DNA from: Bradyrhizobium canariense
GTDB taxonomy: Bacteria > Pseudomonadota > Alphaproteobacteria > Rhizobiales > Xanthobacteraceae
Direction: 5' to 3'
Assembly (NCBI RefSeq): GCF_019402665.1
Contig: NZ_VSST01000001.1
Coordinates: 62,001-126,000, forward strand
DNA length: 64,000 bases
Part shown: in pieces, positions 8,495 through 22,544 of the stretch
Position numbering within the stretch: the first letter of the stretch is position 1
How the letters are laid out: each line of letters begins with the position of its first letter
Translations under genes and position numbers: made by a program
The notes under the pieces: generated by a model
The model's input: the letters and a program-made list of their open reading frames with translations, nothing else
What the model was told of the DNA's origin: nothing
Databases searched by the model: none

Positions 8495-8519
8495 GGAACT
8501 CCGGCCGCTGCAGCGTGTT
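8495..8519 (+). promoter_or_regulatory. candidate EcfG promoter for a DUF4142 gene
   Basis: GGAAC (8495-8499), 16 bases, TGTT (8516-8519). It is one base from consensus and 57 bases before the start at 8576. Confidence 0.5.
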
Positions 8520-8575
8520 GGTGGGCGCAATGCCGCGCGGCGAGAGGCTGCGCGCCCATTCGGAGGGATCGGACC

Positions 8576-9127
8576 ATGAAACGAATGATTATCGCAGCTG
8601 CTTGCGTGCTGCTCGCAGGCCCCGCGCTCGCCCAGTCGCTGGGCGAGAAAACCGGCGTCAACTCGGCGCTCGGCGTCGCGCCTGCCACCGCCGACTTCGT
8701 CAAGGAAGTCGCCATCAGCGACATGTTCGAGATCGAATCGAGCAAACTTGCCGAGCAGAAGGGCAACGCACAGGAGAAGACCTTTGCGCAGCAGATGGTG
8801 ACCGACCACACCAAGACCAGCAGCGAACTGAAGGGCCTCGTCACCGGCGGCAAGGTGCAGGCGACCCTTCCGACAGCGCTCGACAGCTCGCATCAGAGCA
8901 AGCTCGACAAGCTCAAGAGCGCGAATGGCAGGGACTTCAGCTCGGATTACAATTCGTACCAGGTCAGCGCCCACGAGGACGCGGTCTCGCTGTTCGAGCG
9001 TTACGCCAAGGGCGGCGACAATTCCGACCTGAAGGATTGGGCCGGCAAGACGCTGCCGGCGCTCAAGCACCATCTCGACATGGCCAAGGAGCTCGGCAAG
9101 GCGCCAAGCGTCGGCCAGACCAAGTAA
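8576..9127 (+). CDS. DUF4142 family exported protein
   Basis: A 183-residue protein with a Sec signal peptide (MKRMIIAAACVLLAGPALAQ). The rest is an all-helical DUF4142 domain resembling a ferritin-like four-helix bundle (FVKEVAISDMFEIESSKLAEQKG...FAQQMVTDHTKTSSEL...DAVSLFERYAKGG...HLDMAKEL). The family is periplasmic, common in rhizobia and often stress-induced, and its biochemical role is not known. It has its own EcfG-like promoter and is followed by a strong terminator. It is one of three DUF4142 genes in this window (13307 and 53979 are the others). Confidence 0.88.
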   Translation: MKRMIIAAACVLLAGPALAQSLGEKTGVNSALGVAPATADFVKEVAISDMFEIESSKLAEQKGNAQEKTFAQQMVTDHTKTSSELKGLVTGGKVQATLPTALDSSHQSKLDKLKSANGRDFSSDYNSYQVSAHEDAVSLFERYAKGGDNSDLKDWAGKTLPALKHHLDMAKELGKAPSVGQTK

Positions 9128-9136
9128 ACATCTTCC

Positions 9137-9173
9137 GAGGACGCCGGCTTGCGGGTCGGCGTCCTCTCGTTTT
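9137..9173 (+). terminator. rho-independent terminator after DUF4142 gene
   Basis: A perfect 10-bp stem (9137-9146 with 9157-9166), 10-base loop, then TCGTTTT, 10 bases after the stop codon. Confidence 0.8.
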
Positions 9174-9224
9174 GCAACGATGCCTCTCTCCGCGCATTGA
9201 GATCGCGAGATCGCGGAGATCGTC

Positions 9225-10241
9225 ATGACACATCACGACAAGGCTTCAGTATCCCGCCGGCACGTCGTCCAAGCGGCGAGCGCAACCATCGCTGCTGCTT
9301 CGCTGGCCTCTTCGACAGCGAAAGGAGACACGTCCATGGCCGAGCAGAAAATGGCCGAGCAGAACCTGGTCGATCCCGTCACCCGCTTTCCAAAGCCGCC
9401 GTTCAAGAAGCAATCGCAGCCCTGGCCTGGCCTCGCCGGCAAGATGGAGCCGCCCCCGGATCACGGCGAGACCAGCTACAAGGGCTCCGGCCGGCTCGCC
9501 GGCCGCAAAGCGCTGATCACCGGCGGCGATTCCGGTATGGGCCGCGCCGCTGCGATAGCCTATGCACGCGAAGGCGCCGACGTCGCCATCAACTATCTAC
9601 CGGCGGAAGAACCGGATGCGCAGGACGTCATCGCGCTGATCAAGAAGGAAGGGCGTATCGGTCTCGCGATTCCCGGCGACCTTAAGGATGAGGCTTTCTG
9701 CAAGAAGCTGGTCGAGCAGGCCGTCCAAGATCTCGGCGGACTCGACATCGTCGTCTGCAACGCGGCGCGGCAGCAGACACGTGCGTCCATTCTCGACGTC
9801 TCCTCGGAAGACTTCGACGCGACCATGAAGACCAACATCTACGCGCCGTTCTGGATCATCAAGGCGGCGCTGCCGCATTTAAAGCCCGGCTCGTGCATCA
9901 TTGGCACGACATCGGAGCAGGCTTACGATCCCTCGCCCGATCTCTATGACTACGCGCAAACGAAGGCGGCGACGATGAATTACGTGAAGTCGCTGGCGAA
10001 GCAGTTCGCCTCGAAGGGCATCCGGGTCAATGGCGTCGCACCGGGCCCGATCTGGACCCCCCTGCAGGTCTCCGGCGGCGCCACGATGGAGAAGCTCGAA
10101 AAATTCGGCGGCATGACGCCGCTCGGCCGTCCCGGCCAGCCCGCCGAACTGGCCTCCATTTACGTGCAGCTTGCCGCAGCCGACGCGAGCTATGCGACCG
10201 GCCAGGTGTATGGGTCCGCTGGTGGATCGGGACAGCCGTAA
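9225..10241 (+). CDS. SDR-family NAD(P)-dependent oxidoreductase with possible Tat leader
   Basis: A 338-residue short-chain dehydrogenase of the YghA type. The Rossmann motif is ALITGGDSGMGRA near residue 90, and the catalytic Tyr-x3-Lys is in YDYAQTKAA near 245. The extra N-terminus carries SRRHVVQAASATIAAASLASS, which resembles a Tat signal. A second in-frame start (ATG 9336, MAEQKMAEQN) has the better SD (AAAGGAGA, 8 bases away) and would give a 301-residue cytosolic enzyme like other YghA proteins. Both starts look usable. The substrate is unknown. Confidence 0.88.
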   Translation: MTHHDKASVSRRHVVQAASATIAAASLASSTAKGDTSMAEQKMAEQNLVDPVTRFPKPPFKKQSQPWPGLAGKMEPPPDHGETSYKGSGRLAGRKALITGGDSGMGRAAAIAYAREGADVAINYLPAEEPDAQDVIALIKKEGRIGLAIPGDLKDEAFCKKLVEQAVQDLGGLDIVVCNAARQQTRASILDVSSEDFDATMKTNIYAPFWIIKAALPHLKPGSCIIGTTSEQAYDPSPDLYDYAQTKAATMNYVKSLAKQFASKGIRVNGVAPGPIWTPLQVSGGATMEKLEKFGGMTPLGRPGQPAELASIYVQLAAADASYATGQVYGSAGGSGQP

Positions 10242-10350
10242 ACGGCGCTTTGGCCCGGCCCCAGGCTGATGCCGCAAGGTAGGGTCCAGGAACCTTCTTT
10301 GTCTTCGGGCTTTACAAAACTGTCACAAAGGACATCACGCTTGCAGACCG

Positions 10351-10935
10351 ATGGCATTGGTAGAGGTCAAACCCAGCCGGATCGATACCGCGATCGCGGA
10401 TACGATCGCTGATCACACCAATTCAGGCGTCGAGCACACGGCGCAGACATTGACCTGGGCCGCTGACGAGCACGTGCTGCTCGCACTGGCCGCAATAGGG
10501 TGGCTCTATACTCATATTCGGCAGCCGCAACAGCGGCCCGTGGCAAACCACGTCCTGGCCGTGTCGCTCGCGACGGCCGCCCTGCCGCATATCCTGAAAT
10601 CCGTGTTCGATCAGACCAGGCCAGACCGGCTGACCATACGCGGGCACGGGCATGGAGTACCCGTCTCAGGACGAGCGCGCGACGCGTTCCCGTCCGGTCA
10701 CGCGGTCCATATGGGCGCTCTTGCCTCGGCGGCGGGCTTGCTGCCGAAGACGCCGCGCCGATTGCTGCGCACGGTTGCGATCGCGCTGTCACTGACACGG
10801 ATCGCAGTGCTCGCGCACTGGGCAAGCGACGTGGTCGCAGGCTTTGCGCTTGGCGCGGCCGTAGAGAGACTCTTGCGGCCATGGACACTGACGCAATCGT
10901 TCCGCAAGCAAGTCAATCGGCGGGAAAAGCCGTGA
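10351..10935 (+). CDS. PAP2-family membrane phosphatase
   Basis: A 194-residue membrane protein with the three PAP2 active-site motifs: KSVFDQTRP, then PSGH, then RIAVLAHWASD with its catalytic His. Five or so hydrophobic segments surround them. Family members remove phosphate from lipid phosphates such as phosphatidate or undecaprenyl pyrophosphate. The stop overlaps a GTG of the next gene, and a third membrane gene follows with another 4-base overlap, so the three are one operon. The substrate cannot be told from the sequence. Confidence 0.88.
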   Translation: MALVEVKPSRIDTAIADTIADHTNSGVEHTAQTLTWAADEHVLLALAAIGWLYTHIRQPQQRPVANHVLAVSLATAALPHILKSVFDQTRPDRLTIRGHGHGVPVSGRARDAFPSGHAVHMGALASAAGLLPKTPRRLLRTVAIALSLTRIAVLAHWASDVVAGFALGAAVERLLRPWTLTQSFRKQVNRREKP

Positions 10936-11279
10936 CCGAATATCTCGTGCGCTTCATCGCCGGTGGCATCATCGTCTCCGCCTTTGCGATCTTGGGCGAT
11001 ATGCTCAAACCCAAAAGCTTTGCGGGGTTACTCGGCGCGGCACCGTCGGTCGCACTGGCGACGCTCGGCATCGCCGTCGTCCAACACGGCCCGCAATATG
11101 CTGCGGCCGAAAGCTGGACGATGATCTATGGCGCGGTCGCGCTCGGCTGCTACAGCGTCGTCGTCTGCCATCTGCTGATCAGATACCGTGTGTCCGCGCT
11201 GCCCGCGACCGTCCTCGCTGTTATCGTGTGGCTTGCGGTCGCCTTCGGCCTGCTCGCCGGCTTCGGAGGTACGGCCTGA
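10932..11279 (+). CDS. DUF3147-like small membrane protein
   Basis: A 115-residue protein with four predicted membrane helices and almost no soluble part. It resembles DUF3147, which is often found as paired genes. The GTG at 10932 overlaps the PAP2 stop (GTGA), the usual sign of translational coupling. An ATG at 10881 would add 17 polar residues. Its stop overlaps the ATG of the next gene (ATGA). The function is unknown; partnership with the PAP2 phosphatase is inferred from the layout. Confidence 0.75.
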   Translation: MTEYLVRFIAGGIIVSAFAILGDMLKPKSFAGLLGAAPSVALATLGIAVVQHGPQYAAAESWTMIYGAVALGCYSVVVCHLLIRYRVSALPATVLAVIVWLAVAFGLLAGFGGTA

Positions 11280-11767
11280 TGCCGGTCAAGCTGTCGCTCT
11301 CCGCGCTCAAGCAGACACGCTGGTACGAATACGGCATTCGTTTCCTGCTCGGTGGCCTGGCGACCGTGCTCACGGGGGTTCTGGGAGCGCGCTTCGGTGT
11401 GTCCGTCGGCGGACTTTTCCTTGCGCTTCCCGCCATCTTCTGCGCGAGCGCCACGCTGGTCGAAAGCCATGAACGCCGCACCAAGGAGAAGGCCGGCCTC
11501 AGCGGCACGCGCCGCGGGCAAGAGGCCGCCGCGCTCGACGCGGCTGGCGCCGCCTGGGGAAGCATCGGTCTCCTGGCATTCGCCGCCGTCTTTCATTTCA
11601 CCGTGGCCGCGAGCGCTCCGGGCGCTTTCGCTGCCGCGTTGATAGTCTGGACCATCGTTTCGGTCTTGGCCTGGTGGCTCAGGCGCAAGCTTCGCATCGT
11701 CTCCCGCAAATCGCACCGATCAGCCCATTCGCCATCGTCAAAGGGCTCTCCCCTTGCGAAGCGCTAG
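11279..11767 (+). CDS. membrane protein, DUF3147-like, with cytosolic insert
   Basis: A 162-residue protein with two membrane helices, a charged cytosolic stretch of about 30 residues, two more helices and a basic tail. The N-terminal part (EYGIRFLLGGLATVLTGVLG) resembles that of the previous gene (EYLVRFIAGGIIVSAFAILG), so the two look like diverged duplicates. The ATG follows GGAGG by 9 bases and overlaps the previous stop. Its stop overlaps the convergent gene at 11764. Confidence 0.75.
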   Translation: MPVKLSLSALKQTRWYEYGIRFLLGGLATVLTGVLGARFGVSVGGLFLALPAIFCASATLVESHERRTKEKAGLSGTRRGQEAAALDAAGAAWGSIGLLAFAAVFHFTVAASAPGAFAAALIVWTIVSVLAWWLRRKLRIVSRKSHRSAHSPSSKGSPLAKR

Positions 11768-11931
11768 CCCGCTTTGGCATGCGTTGACGGCTGCAATCTC
11801 GGCGGTTGAAGGCCCGGACTGTTGGCCCAGCGCTCGACCTGCTCGATGACCTTCTGGTGGCTGGGGCGCACCGGCTTGGGTGCCGCGCTCTCGTCGACAT
11901 GTTTGCGGGGCAATGTGACTTCGCTCGTCAT
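11764..11931 (-). CDS. 55-residue protein of unknown function
   Basis: A small hydrophilic protein (MTSEVTLPRKHVDES...) with one short amphipathic helix (HQKVIEQVERWANS). The ATG at 11931 has GGGAGAGA 5 bases upstream; the longer frame does not. It converges with the PAP2 operon, sharing 4 bases at the stops. No domain was recognised. Confidence 0.6.
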   Translation of the reverse strand: MTSEVTLPRKHVDESAAPKPVRPSHQKVIEQVERWANSPGLQPPRLQPSTHAKAG

Positions 11932-12107
11932 GAGGTCTCTCCCATTTGCCGGGAGCATACACCTGCCAAAGGGCCCTTGCATCATATAACATATTGATTT
12001 TGTTGTATTTTTTGGCTAACTTGGCGCCATAGCCGCATCTTGTGGAACCGCGGTGGAATGAGTTCGTTGAGTAAACTGCTCAACTTGCTCATTTTGGGTG
12101 ATTGATC

Positions 12108-12356
12108 ATGAACGACCTTCGCGCCGAGCGGCTCCAGGTCATGCTGTCACCGGAAGAACTGGCCGCGGTCGACGACTTCCGGTTCAAACATCGCATGCCG
12201 ACGCGAGCCGCGGCTGTGCGCGAGCTCCTCAAGCTCGGCCTGGCCACCGCCGCTGTCGATGCAGGGCCTAATGTCAAATCGAGCAGGTTCGGGGTTTTCG
12301 GGCGCGGCCCGGACGGCCATACGCAACCGCATCCGCAGCGCGACGCCGAGGATTAG
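12108..12356 (+). CDS. small ribbon-helix-helix-like DNA-binding protein
   Basis: An 82-residue protein. Residues 8-48 fit a ribbon-helix-helix/CopG-like fold (RLQVMLSPEELAAVDDFRFKHRMPTRAAAVRELLKLGLA), with a beta strand and two helices as in small transcription repressors and antitoxins. The tail is Gly/Pro/His-rich and disordered. No toxin gene adjoins it. An AT-rich 120-bp stretch lies upstream. The start is ATG 12108, 6 bases inside a TTG alternative. Confidence 0.75.
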   Translation: MNDLRAERLQVMLSPEELAAVDDFRFKHRMPTRAAAVRELLKLGLATAAVDAGPNVKSSRFGVFGRGPDGHTQPHPQRDAED

Positions 12357-12377
12357 TCCAGCCTGATGCTCAAGCAA

Positions 12378-12456
12378 ACGGCCCCGGCACGGGGTGCCAG
12401 GGCCGTCCTTGGAGATTGCTTCCGGATCACCGGGGGCATGACAGCCGGAAGCAATC
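12378..12456. other. two adjacent stable hairpins in a convergent intergenic region
   Basis: Hairpin 1 (12378-12406) pairs ACGGCCC and GGCAC with GTGCC and GGGCCGT around a 3-base loop, with one mismatch. Hairpin 2 has perfect 12-bp arms (12414-12425 with 12445-12456) and a 19-base loop. They lie between genes that converge. Neither has a clear T-run, so a simple terminator is not certain; a processed RNA or a double-stranded block is possible. Confidence 0.55.
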
Positions 12457-12493
12457 CCTCGACTCTTTGCGTGCGAATTCGTTCCTGATGGAA

Positions 12494-12700
12494 TTAGCCG
12501 CTCGGGGCGTCGCCGGAATCATCCGGCGCCATGCCGGAGCCGGGCGTCTTGCTGTTGTCGTTCAGTTTGGGATCGCGCGTGGCCTCACGAGAGGGCGAGC
12601 CCTTTGGCTCCGACTTGTGCACGGTCTGCGCACGCTGCTTGTCCCGCGGCTGCTGTTCACCGCGTTGATCTCTGATGATGCCTTGGTCGGAATGGGCCAT
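12494..12700 (-). CDS. 68-residue disordered protein of unknown function
   Basis: Highly polar, Gln/Arg/Asp/Ser/Pro-rich small protein (MAHSDQGIIRDQRGEQQPRDK...) with no hydrophobic core. A GAGAG run precedes the ATG by about 6 bases. A candidate EcfG promoter lies upstream at 12735-12759. Such proteins are common in Bradyrhizobium and have no known role. Confidence 0.7.
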   Translation of the reverse strand: MAHSDQGIIRDQRGEQQPRDKQRAQTVHKSEPKGSPSREATRDPKLNDNSKTPGSGMAPDDSGDAPSG

Positions 12701-12734
12701 GATAGCTCTCGCCTCTTTGCTGTCTCGAAGCGCT

Positions 12735-12759
12735 TACGCGCCGGAGCGTCGAAGGTTCC
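12735..12759 (-). promoter_or_regulatory. candidate EcfG promoter for the 68-residue protein
   Basis: On the minus strand GGAAC (12755-12759), 16 bases, CGTA (12735-12738). It is one base from the EcfG consensus and 35 bases before the start codon. Confidence 0.5.
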
Positions 12760-12778
12760 GACCCGCGAGATCAGACTG

Positions 12779-12910
12779 CTAACTATGCGTCGAGTGCACC
12801 GGGGCCGATGCATTTTCGTGATGCACCTGCCGCACCGTCGTCACGGTGGCGAACGCGACCGACACGCCAAAGGCGAGGATGAGCGAAAGAAGAGCCAGAC
12901 GTGGAGCCAT
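12779..12910 (-). CDS. 43-residue membrane or secreted micro-protein
   Basis: Short protein MAPRLALLSLILAFGVSVAF followed by a His-containing tail (VRQVHHENASAPVHSTHS). It has a strong Shine-Dalgarno (AGGAGG, 8 bases before the ATG), which makes the gene credible despite its length. The hydrophobic N-terminus is either a signal peptide or a single anchor. Three His in the short tail could bind metal, but that is speculative. Confidence 0.6.
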   Translation of the reverse strand: MAPRLALLSLILAFGVSVAFATVTTVRQVHHENASAPVHSTHS

Positions 12911-13015
12911 TGCAAAAACCTCCTGGAATAGGAAATCAACGCGATCGACTGTTACGAATGACCCTGCTTGCTGTCCGTGAGCAGTCTCACACGCAGATCC
13001 ACGAAAACGACAGCG

Positions 13016-13210
13016 TTACGCGTCCTGCTTTTGAAGCCTGCGGGCCGGAACGGGCGGCACCTCGCCGTCGAGCCAATCCTGCTCGTCGGCAAGTGCCGTC
13101 CACGCATTCGCCATGCGCAGAAAACGATTGTGTGCCGGCTGCCCTTCGGCCCTCTCGGCGAGCTGGAGGCAGTTGTCGGCGTTATTCCTGAAGATCTCGG
13201 ACTGTTTCAT
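13016..13210 (-). CDS. 64-residue conserved hypothetical protein
   Basis: A helical small protein (MKQSEIFRNNADNCLQLAE...NRFLRMANAWTALADEQDWLDG). This is a pattern repeatedly seen in Bradyrhizobium: a short helix with Asn/Cys, then a MANAW-type helix. No function is known. It lies divergent from a DUF4142-like gene 96 bases away. No clear SD is seen before ATG 13210. Confidence 0.65.
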   Translation of the reverse strand: MKQSEIFRNNADNCLQLAERAEGQPAHNRFLRMANAWTALADEQDWLDGEVPPVPARRLQKQDA

Positions 13211-13306
13211 CAGTATGAATTGGGGACGGAACCGTCGCGTCGCAACCGCCCTTACCGGATCGTAACATCTGCGGAACTTTCGACCGCCGTCCGCCTTGAA
13301 TATCCC

Positions 13307-13819
13307 ATGCGGATTCTTCTCGCGATCGTTTTGGCATTCGTCAGCACGGCAGCGCTTGCCGACAGCACCGGGGAGCGAAGGCCGGGCGGCCGCACGCCGA
13401 CCGCAACCGAGACCATCAGTGATCTCTACACTTTCAGCCGCTTCCAGCAGGGTCTGCTGGAGAGCACCGACCTCAAGGGCAATGCCGAGGTCAAGAACCT
13501 CGCCGCCCTGCGTGCCGAAGAAGCGGCCAGGCGCGACAAGGCCCTGAAGCCAATTCAGGAAGCGATCGGCACCGAACCGCGCGTCACCAAGACGACGCCG
13601 GCGAGCGCGAGCCTGGTCGAGCCCGAAACTTCGGACGGACCGAGTTTTGTCAGAAGCTTCTATGCAGCACAGATTCCCGAGTATGAGTCGGTAATCGACC
13701 TGCTCGAACGCTATCTCAAGGCGCCCGACAATGCCGCGCTTGCAGCGTTCGCGCGCGAGCAACTCCCGATGTTGCGCTCGCAGGTCAAGGACGCCGAGCG
13801 CACGATGGCAGACAAGTAG
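13307..13819 (+). CDS. exported DUF4142-like protein
   Basis: A 170-residue protein with a Sec signal peptide (MRILLAIVLAFVSTAALAD). The body is helical and Glu/Lys/Ala-rich, with the DUF4142 pattern in weakened form (YTFSRFQQGLLESTDLKGNAEVKNLAAL...SFYAAQIPEYESVIDLLERYLK...QLPMLRSQVKDAERTM). The usual first-helix His and Asp residues are not all kept. It converges with the 98-residue exported protein 5 bases away. Confidence 0.7.
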   Translation: MRILLAIVLAFVSTAALADSTGERRPGGRTPTATETISDLYTFSRFQQGLLESTDLKGNAEVKNLAALRAEEAARRDKALKPIQEAIGTEPRVTKTTPASASLVEPETSDGPSFVRSFYAAQIPEYESVIDLLERYLKAPDNAALAAFAREQLPMLRSQVKDAERTMADK

Positions 13820-13824
13820 ACCGT

Positions 13825-14121
13825 TCACTTGTCGCTGGGATGACTTTGCTGGCTCTCCGGCCGCACGGTGCGGTTGCTCTCCGGCATCCTGTCGCGGCCG
13901 GCATCCCCATTGTCATCCTTCCCGCCCGAACTCGACGTGCCGCTACCGCTGGGATTAGACCGGGTTGACGTACCCGTGGTTGGTGTGTCCGCACGTGGGG
14001 TGGCGGAGCTTGCGGCGGGATCGCCGGTGACAGCCCCACGGCCGCTGGGGGCCCCGCCCTGCGCGAACGCCGATCCGGCCAACAACATCACGGTCCCGAT
14101 GACGGCAAATCCTGCTTTCAT
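13825..14121 (-). CDS. 98-residue exported Gly/Ser-rich protein
   Basis: A signal peptide (MKAGFAVIGTVMLLAGSAFAQ) followed by a Gly/Ser/Thr/Asp-rich disordered chain without hydrophobic segments. The ATG follows GGAGGGAGAG. The promoter at 14148-14172 is an exact EcfG consensus, so this is very likely a general-stress gene. Function unknown; similar Gly/Ser-rich exported proteins occur at 22898. Confidence 0.75.
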   Translation of the reverse strand: MKAGFAVIGTVMLLAGSAFAQGGAPSGRGAVTGDPAASSATPRADTPTTGTSTRSNPSGSGTSSSGGKDDNGDAGRDRMPESNRTVRPESQQSHPSDK

Positions 14122-14147
14122 GTGCGCTCTCCCTCCATCTGCGGGCT

Positions 14148-14172
14148 AACGGCACGCCCGGCGCTCCGTTCC
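14148..14172 (-). promoter_or_regulatory. EcfG promoter, exact consensus
   Basis: On the minus strand GGAAC (14168-14172), 16 bases, CGTT (14148-14151), 27 bases before the start of the 98-residue exported protein. Confidence 0.7.
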
Positions 14173-14396
14173 GGAAGGCAGATAACCAAGTCGCTGAAAA
14201 CAAACGGCCGGCCCGGAAATACTGGAACTGGATGGAACCATTCCGAGGGATCGCACTTAGGTTAATCGGGCTGAGCAAAGCAGGTTCCACTTCCTGGCGC
14301 CGTGACGTTGGCGCTTGATTTCGAATTTGGCTGACGCTCTATTTTGATAATCCGCGTCTTGCCTGGGAATCGGCTGACGCCTGCGGGGGAATCAGT

Positions 14397-20684
<6,288 letters not shown>

Positions 20685-20697
20685 GTTGGATGCCCGT

Positions 20698-22188
20698 ATG
20701 GACCACGAAAAGGTCAACATCCTCCTCGTCGACGACCAGCCGGCCAAGCTGCTCGCCTATGAGGTGATCCTGAAGGATCTCGGCCAGAACCTCGTGATCG
20801 CCTCGTCCGGTCGCGAGGCTCTCGAGGTGCTGCTCAAGACCGAGATCGCGGTGATCCTGGTCGACGTCTGCATGCCCGAGCTCGACGGCTTCGAGCTCGC
20901 CGCGATGATCCGTGAGCACCCGCGCTTCCAGAAGACCGCAATGATTTTCATCTCGGCCATTCAAGTCAGCGACATCGACCGCCTGCGCGGCTACGAGATG
21001 GGCGCCGTCGACTACGTCCCGGTGCCGGTCGTGCCGGAGGTGCTGCGCGCGAAGGTCAAGGTGTTTGCAGAGCTCTATCGCAAGACGCGCGAACTCGAAC
21101 GGCTGAACCAGGATCTCGAGGACCGCGTGCGCGCACGCACCGCCGAGCTGGAGAATTCCACTGCAAAGCTGCGCGAGAGCGAAGAGCGGCGCAGCATGGC
21201 GATCGCCGCCGGCAAGATGGGTTCCTGGGACTGGGACTGGATCACCGGCGACTGGATGTGGGACGAGGGACAGTACCGCATCTTTGGTGTTGGCCCGGAG
21301 AGCTTCGAAGTGAACCCGGCCAACGTTCAGGCGCTGTTGCATCCGGATGACGTCGATCAGTTGCGCAAGGCGATCGCCGAATTCAACAAGGGCACACGCT
21401 CCTATGAAACGGAGTTCCGCATCGTGCGGCCCGACGGCGATGTGCGCTGGTGTGTCGGCACGGCCGCCGCCACGGTTGACGATAGTGGTCGGGTGATGCG
21501 CGTCAGCGGCGTGACGGTGGACATCACCGAACGCAAGCGCGCCGAGGAACGGCAGACTCTGCTGGCGCGGGAAGTCGATCATCGCGCCAAGAATGCGCTG
21601 GCGCTGGCACAATCGATCGTGCGCCTCACCCGCGCCGACGAGGTCAAAGCCTATGTCAGCGCCGTCGAGGGACGCATCAATGCACTGGCGCGCGTGCATA
21701 CGATCCTGTCACTGTCGAGCTGGCAGGGTGCCGAACTCTCGAAGCTGATCGACGAGGAGCTTGCGCCCTATTCCCTCGGCGGCCAGATCAAATTGGCGGG
21801 GTCCGAAGTTCAGTTGCTGCCGGCGACCGCCCAGACGCTGGCGCTGGCGCTGCACGAGCTTTTCACCAACTCGGCGAAGTATGGCGCGCTCTCGACGCGG
21901 ACGGGACGGCTCGCAATCGGCTGGCAGGTCGAGGACGAGCTGCTCACGCTCACCTGGGAGGAATCCGGCGGCCCGCTCGTCATGACGCCGAAATCCCGCG
22001 GCTTTGGTACGCGGAGCCTGCTTGCGAGCGTCGAGTCCCAGCTCGGCGGGCAGGCGCGATTCGATTGGCGCGCCGAGGGTCTGTTGTGCCGGCTCGAGGT
22101 GCCGCTGGTCCGCAAGACCGCCGCGACGACCACGCCCGGCAACTTCGAAGCCGCGAGCTCCGCCGAATTGCAGCGCGCGTCCGGTTAA
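20698..22188 (+). CDS. REC-PAS-HWE-family sensor histidine kinase
   Basis: A 496-residue soluble kinase. A receiver domain (residues 5-125, phospho-Asp56 in ILVDVCMPELDG) is followed by a short coiled coil, a PAS domain with PAC (165-285, MGSWDWDWITGDWMWDEGQYRIFGV...FRIVRPDGDVRWCVGTAA), then an HWE-type kinase core with phospho-His in REVDHRAKNALALAQSI near residue 295. The sequence LSLSSWQGAELSKLIDEELAPY is typical of the HWE family. It starts 13 bases after the hybrid kinase and is probably co-transcribed. Its REC may take phosphate from the hybrid kinase. HWE kinases often feed the PhyR-EcfG stress pathway; that link here is inference. Confidence 0.92.
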   Translation: MDHEKVNILLVDDQPAKLLAYEVILKDLGQNLVIASSGREALEVLLKTEIAVILVDVCMPELDGFELAAMIREHPRFQKTAMIFISAIQVSDIDRLRGYEMGAVDYVPVPVVPEVLRAKVKVFAELYRKTRELERLNQDLEDRVRARTAELENSTAKLRESEERRSMAIAAGKMGSWDWDWITGDWMWDEGQYRIFGVGPESFEVNPANVQALLHPDDVDQLRKAIAEFNKGTRSYETEFRIVRPDGDVRWCVGTAAATVDDSGRVMRVSGVTVDITERKRAEERQTLLAREVDHRAKNALALAQSIVRLTRADEVKAYVSAVEGRINALARVHTILSLSSWQGAELSKLIDEELAPYSLGGQIKLAGSEVQLLPATAQTLALALHELFTNSAKYGALSTRTGRLAIGWQVEDELLTLTWEESGGPLVMTPKSRGFGTRSLLASVESQLGGQARFDWRAEGLLCRLEVPLVRKTAATTTPGNFEAASSAELQRASG

Positions 22189-22406
22189 CCGGAGGCCGCA
22201 CTCTTCCTGCGCTGCGTCGTTTGCGGTTCGCGCGCGACCCGCCCTTCGAGCCAGGCTTCCGTTTGGGCGAGATCGCGCAGCGCCTTGGCATAGCGGCGCG
22301 CCGCGCTTCGCTCCGCGCCGCGGGGCAGTTTGCGCGCTTTGCGGAGGATGTCCGCAGCGGCGTTGCGATAAGCCAGAGAGCGATAGAGAAAGACCACCTT
22401 ACCCAT
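22185..22406 (-). CDS. 73-residue basic helical protein
   Basis: Arg/Ala/Leu-rich small protein (MGKVVFLYRSLAYRNAAADILRKARKLPRGAERSAARRYAKALRDLAQTEAWLEG...), probably two helices. Its stop overlaps the stop of the HWE kinase by 4 bases in a convergent arrangement. GGGAAC lies about 8 bases before the ATG. No domain was recognised. Confidence 0.65.
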   Translation of the reverse strand: MGKVVFLYRSLAYRNAAADILRKARKLPRGAERSAARRYAKALRDLAQTEAWLEGRVAREPQTTQRRKSAASG

Positions 22407-22493
22407 ATCGAATGTTCCCGTGTTGCAGGGTCATTCTCGCCCACCCGGCATGAACGTCGGATGAAGCGGGCGATAACGATTCCTTCATGCGGA

Positions 22494-22518
22494 TGGAACC
22501 GGCGCGTGTCGCAGGCGT
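22494..22518 (+). promoter_or_regulatory. EcfG promoter, exact consensus
   Basis: GGAAC (22494-22498), 16 bases, CGTT (22515-22518), 26 bases before the start of the 85-residue membrane protein. Confidence 0.7.
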
Positions 22519-22544
22519 TGCTTGCGAGATTGGGATAGAGTTCC

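Noticed and set aside
10289..10313. GGAAC-N16-CTTT before the PAP2 operon as an EcfG promoter
   Set aside because: The -10 matches only in part (CTTT against CGTT) and the distance is usable, so it stays below the sites that I list; it may still be real.
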